6,843 bases of DNA. Origin: Planctomycetota bacterium. Its GTDB lineage: Bacteria > Planctomycetota > UBA1135 > GCA-002686595. Shown here one piece after another: positions 6,195-6,843 of this stretch. The stretch's first letter is position 1, and each line of letters starts with the position of its first letter. The DNA lies in the NCBI GenBank assembly GCA_029212955.1, contig JARGOW010000102.1, forward strand, positions 1-6,843, written 5' to 3'. The notes under the pieces are model-generated. The model was given only the letters and a program-made list of their open reading frames with translations. It was not told the DNA's origin and did no database searches. Position numbers and translations under genes: made by a program.

Positions 6195-6843
6195 ATGCCC
6201 CGCATCGCAATCGTGGGGCGCCCCAACGTGGGCAAGTCCACCCTGCTCAACCGCATGTGCGGAAGTCGAGTTGCGATTGTCGAGCCGACCGCCGGCGTGA
6301 CCCGGGATCGCATCTCCGTGCCCGTGCGTTTGCCCTCGGACGACGGACCCCGCTGGGTCGAGGTGATCGACACGGGCGGCGTGGGCATTGTGGACCGGGA
6401 CGACCTGGGTCCCCACGTGGAAGGCCAGGTGAGCACGGCTTTGGTCGCTGCCGACCTGGTTCTCTTTGTGGTGGACGTGCGCGATGGCATCACACCCCTG
6501 GACCGTGAGGTGGCAGGCATGCTGCGCGGCCGGGATGTGCCCGTTCTATTGGTGGTGAACAAAGAGGAGGGTTTGGCCTTGGAGTGGGACGTGGACGTGT
6601 TCTACCAGCTCGGCATCGGGGAGCAGCTCTTTGGCATCAGTGCCCAAAACGGATTGGGCTTGGGTCCCCTGTATGAATGCATTTTGGAGCACCTGCCCGG
6701 AGCCCTACCCGAGCGGCCAGAGGAGCGGGACTCCATGAAGCTCGCCGTGGTGGGCCGGCGCAATGCGGGCAAGTCTACCCTGATCAATCACTGGGCACGG
6801 GAGGAGCGCATGATCGTCTCCGAGGTCCCGGGCACCACGCGGG
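6195..6843 (+). CDS. der: GTPase Der (EngA), 5' part; continues past the window
   Basis: Der has two tandem GTPase domains and a KH-like domain and acts in maturation of the 50S ribosomal subunit. Domain 1 shows G1 GRPNVGKS (residues 8-15), G2 with T36 in GVTRDR, G3 DTGG (59-62), and a G4 position reading NKEE (122-125) where NKxD is expected; ISAQNG serves as G5. After LPGALPERPEERDS, domain 2 begins with KLAVVGRRNAGKSTLIN (P-loop at 6753-6776) and reaches VSEVPGTTR before the window ends, so most of domain 2 and the KH domain are missing. ATG 6195 gives MPRIAIVGRPNVGKS, the classic Der N-terminus. In-frame ATGs at 6171 and 6153 would add 8 or 14 residues; neither has well-spaced Shine-Dalgarno support (GGAG at 6148 is too near 6153), so the start is uncertain. 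It follows queE after a gap of about 180 bases in the same direction. Confidence 0.93.
   Translation, partial: MPRIAIVGRPNVGKSTLLNRMCGSRVAIVEPTAGVTRDRISVPVRLPSDDGPRWVEVIDTGGVGIVDRDDLGPHVEGQVSTALVAADLVLFVVDVRDGITPLDREVAGMLRGRDVPVLLVVNKEEGLALEWDVDVFYQLGIGEQLFGISAQNGLGLGPLYECILEHLPGALPERPEERDSMKLAVVGRRNAGKSTLINHWAREERMIVSEVPGTTR

Overview
The window is GC-rich chromosomal DNA with dense, ordinary housekeeping-type genes and no mobile element, CRISPR array, tRNA or rRNA that I can see. The best taxonomic clue is a 68-residue, very basic small protein (4890-5096). It resembles the 'small basic protein' family I know from Planctomycetes and relatives (PVC group). Together with the high GC, weak Shine-Dalgarno use at most starts and the gene mix, this suggests a planctomycete-like bacterium. 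That is inference from remembered family features, not a database search.

Left part (1-2124, minus strand): mtaB, a radical-SAM tRNA methylthiotransferase, overlaps by ATGA with a downstream gene for a uracil-DNA glycosylase-like protein of the iron-sulfur family 4 type, which runs off the left edge. The glycosylase keeps all four cluster cysteines but has lost several expected active-site residues. Divergent from mtaB, on the plus strand, is a TPR-repeat lipoprotein (2242-3669) with a recognisable extended -10 promoter. After a 185-base gap holding an inverted-repeat structure comes a single-pass membrane protein with a periplasmic SPOR-like domain (3855-4739) and a good Shine-Dalgarno. These two may both act in the cell envelope.

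Right part: the small basic protein gene has a hairpin in its leader and another just past its stop. It is followed by queE (7-carboxy-7-deazaguanine synthase, queuosine/7-deazaguanine pathway), whose frame is broken by one in-frame TGA between the radical-SAM cysteine motif and the GGEP motif. The window ends inside der (engA), the double-GTPase ribosome assembly factor, whose first GTPase domain has NKEE in place of the usual NKxD.

Functionally the window leans towards translation: MtaB modifies A37 and QueE feeds modification of G34 of tRNA anticodon loops, and Der assembles the 50S subunit. I do not see a coherent new defence or biosynthetic system. The points most worth checking are the in-frame TGA in queE, the altered glycosylase active site, the Der NKEE change and the structured intergenic DNA.
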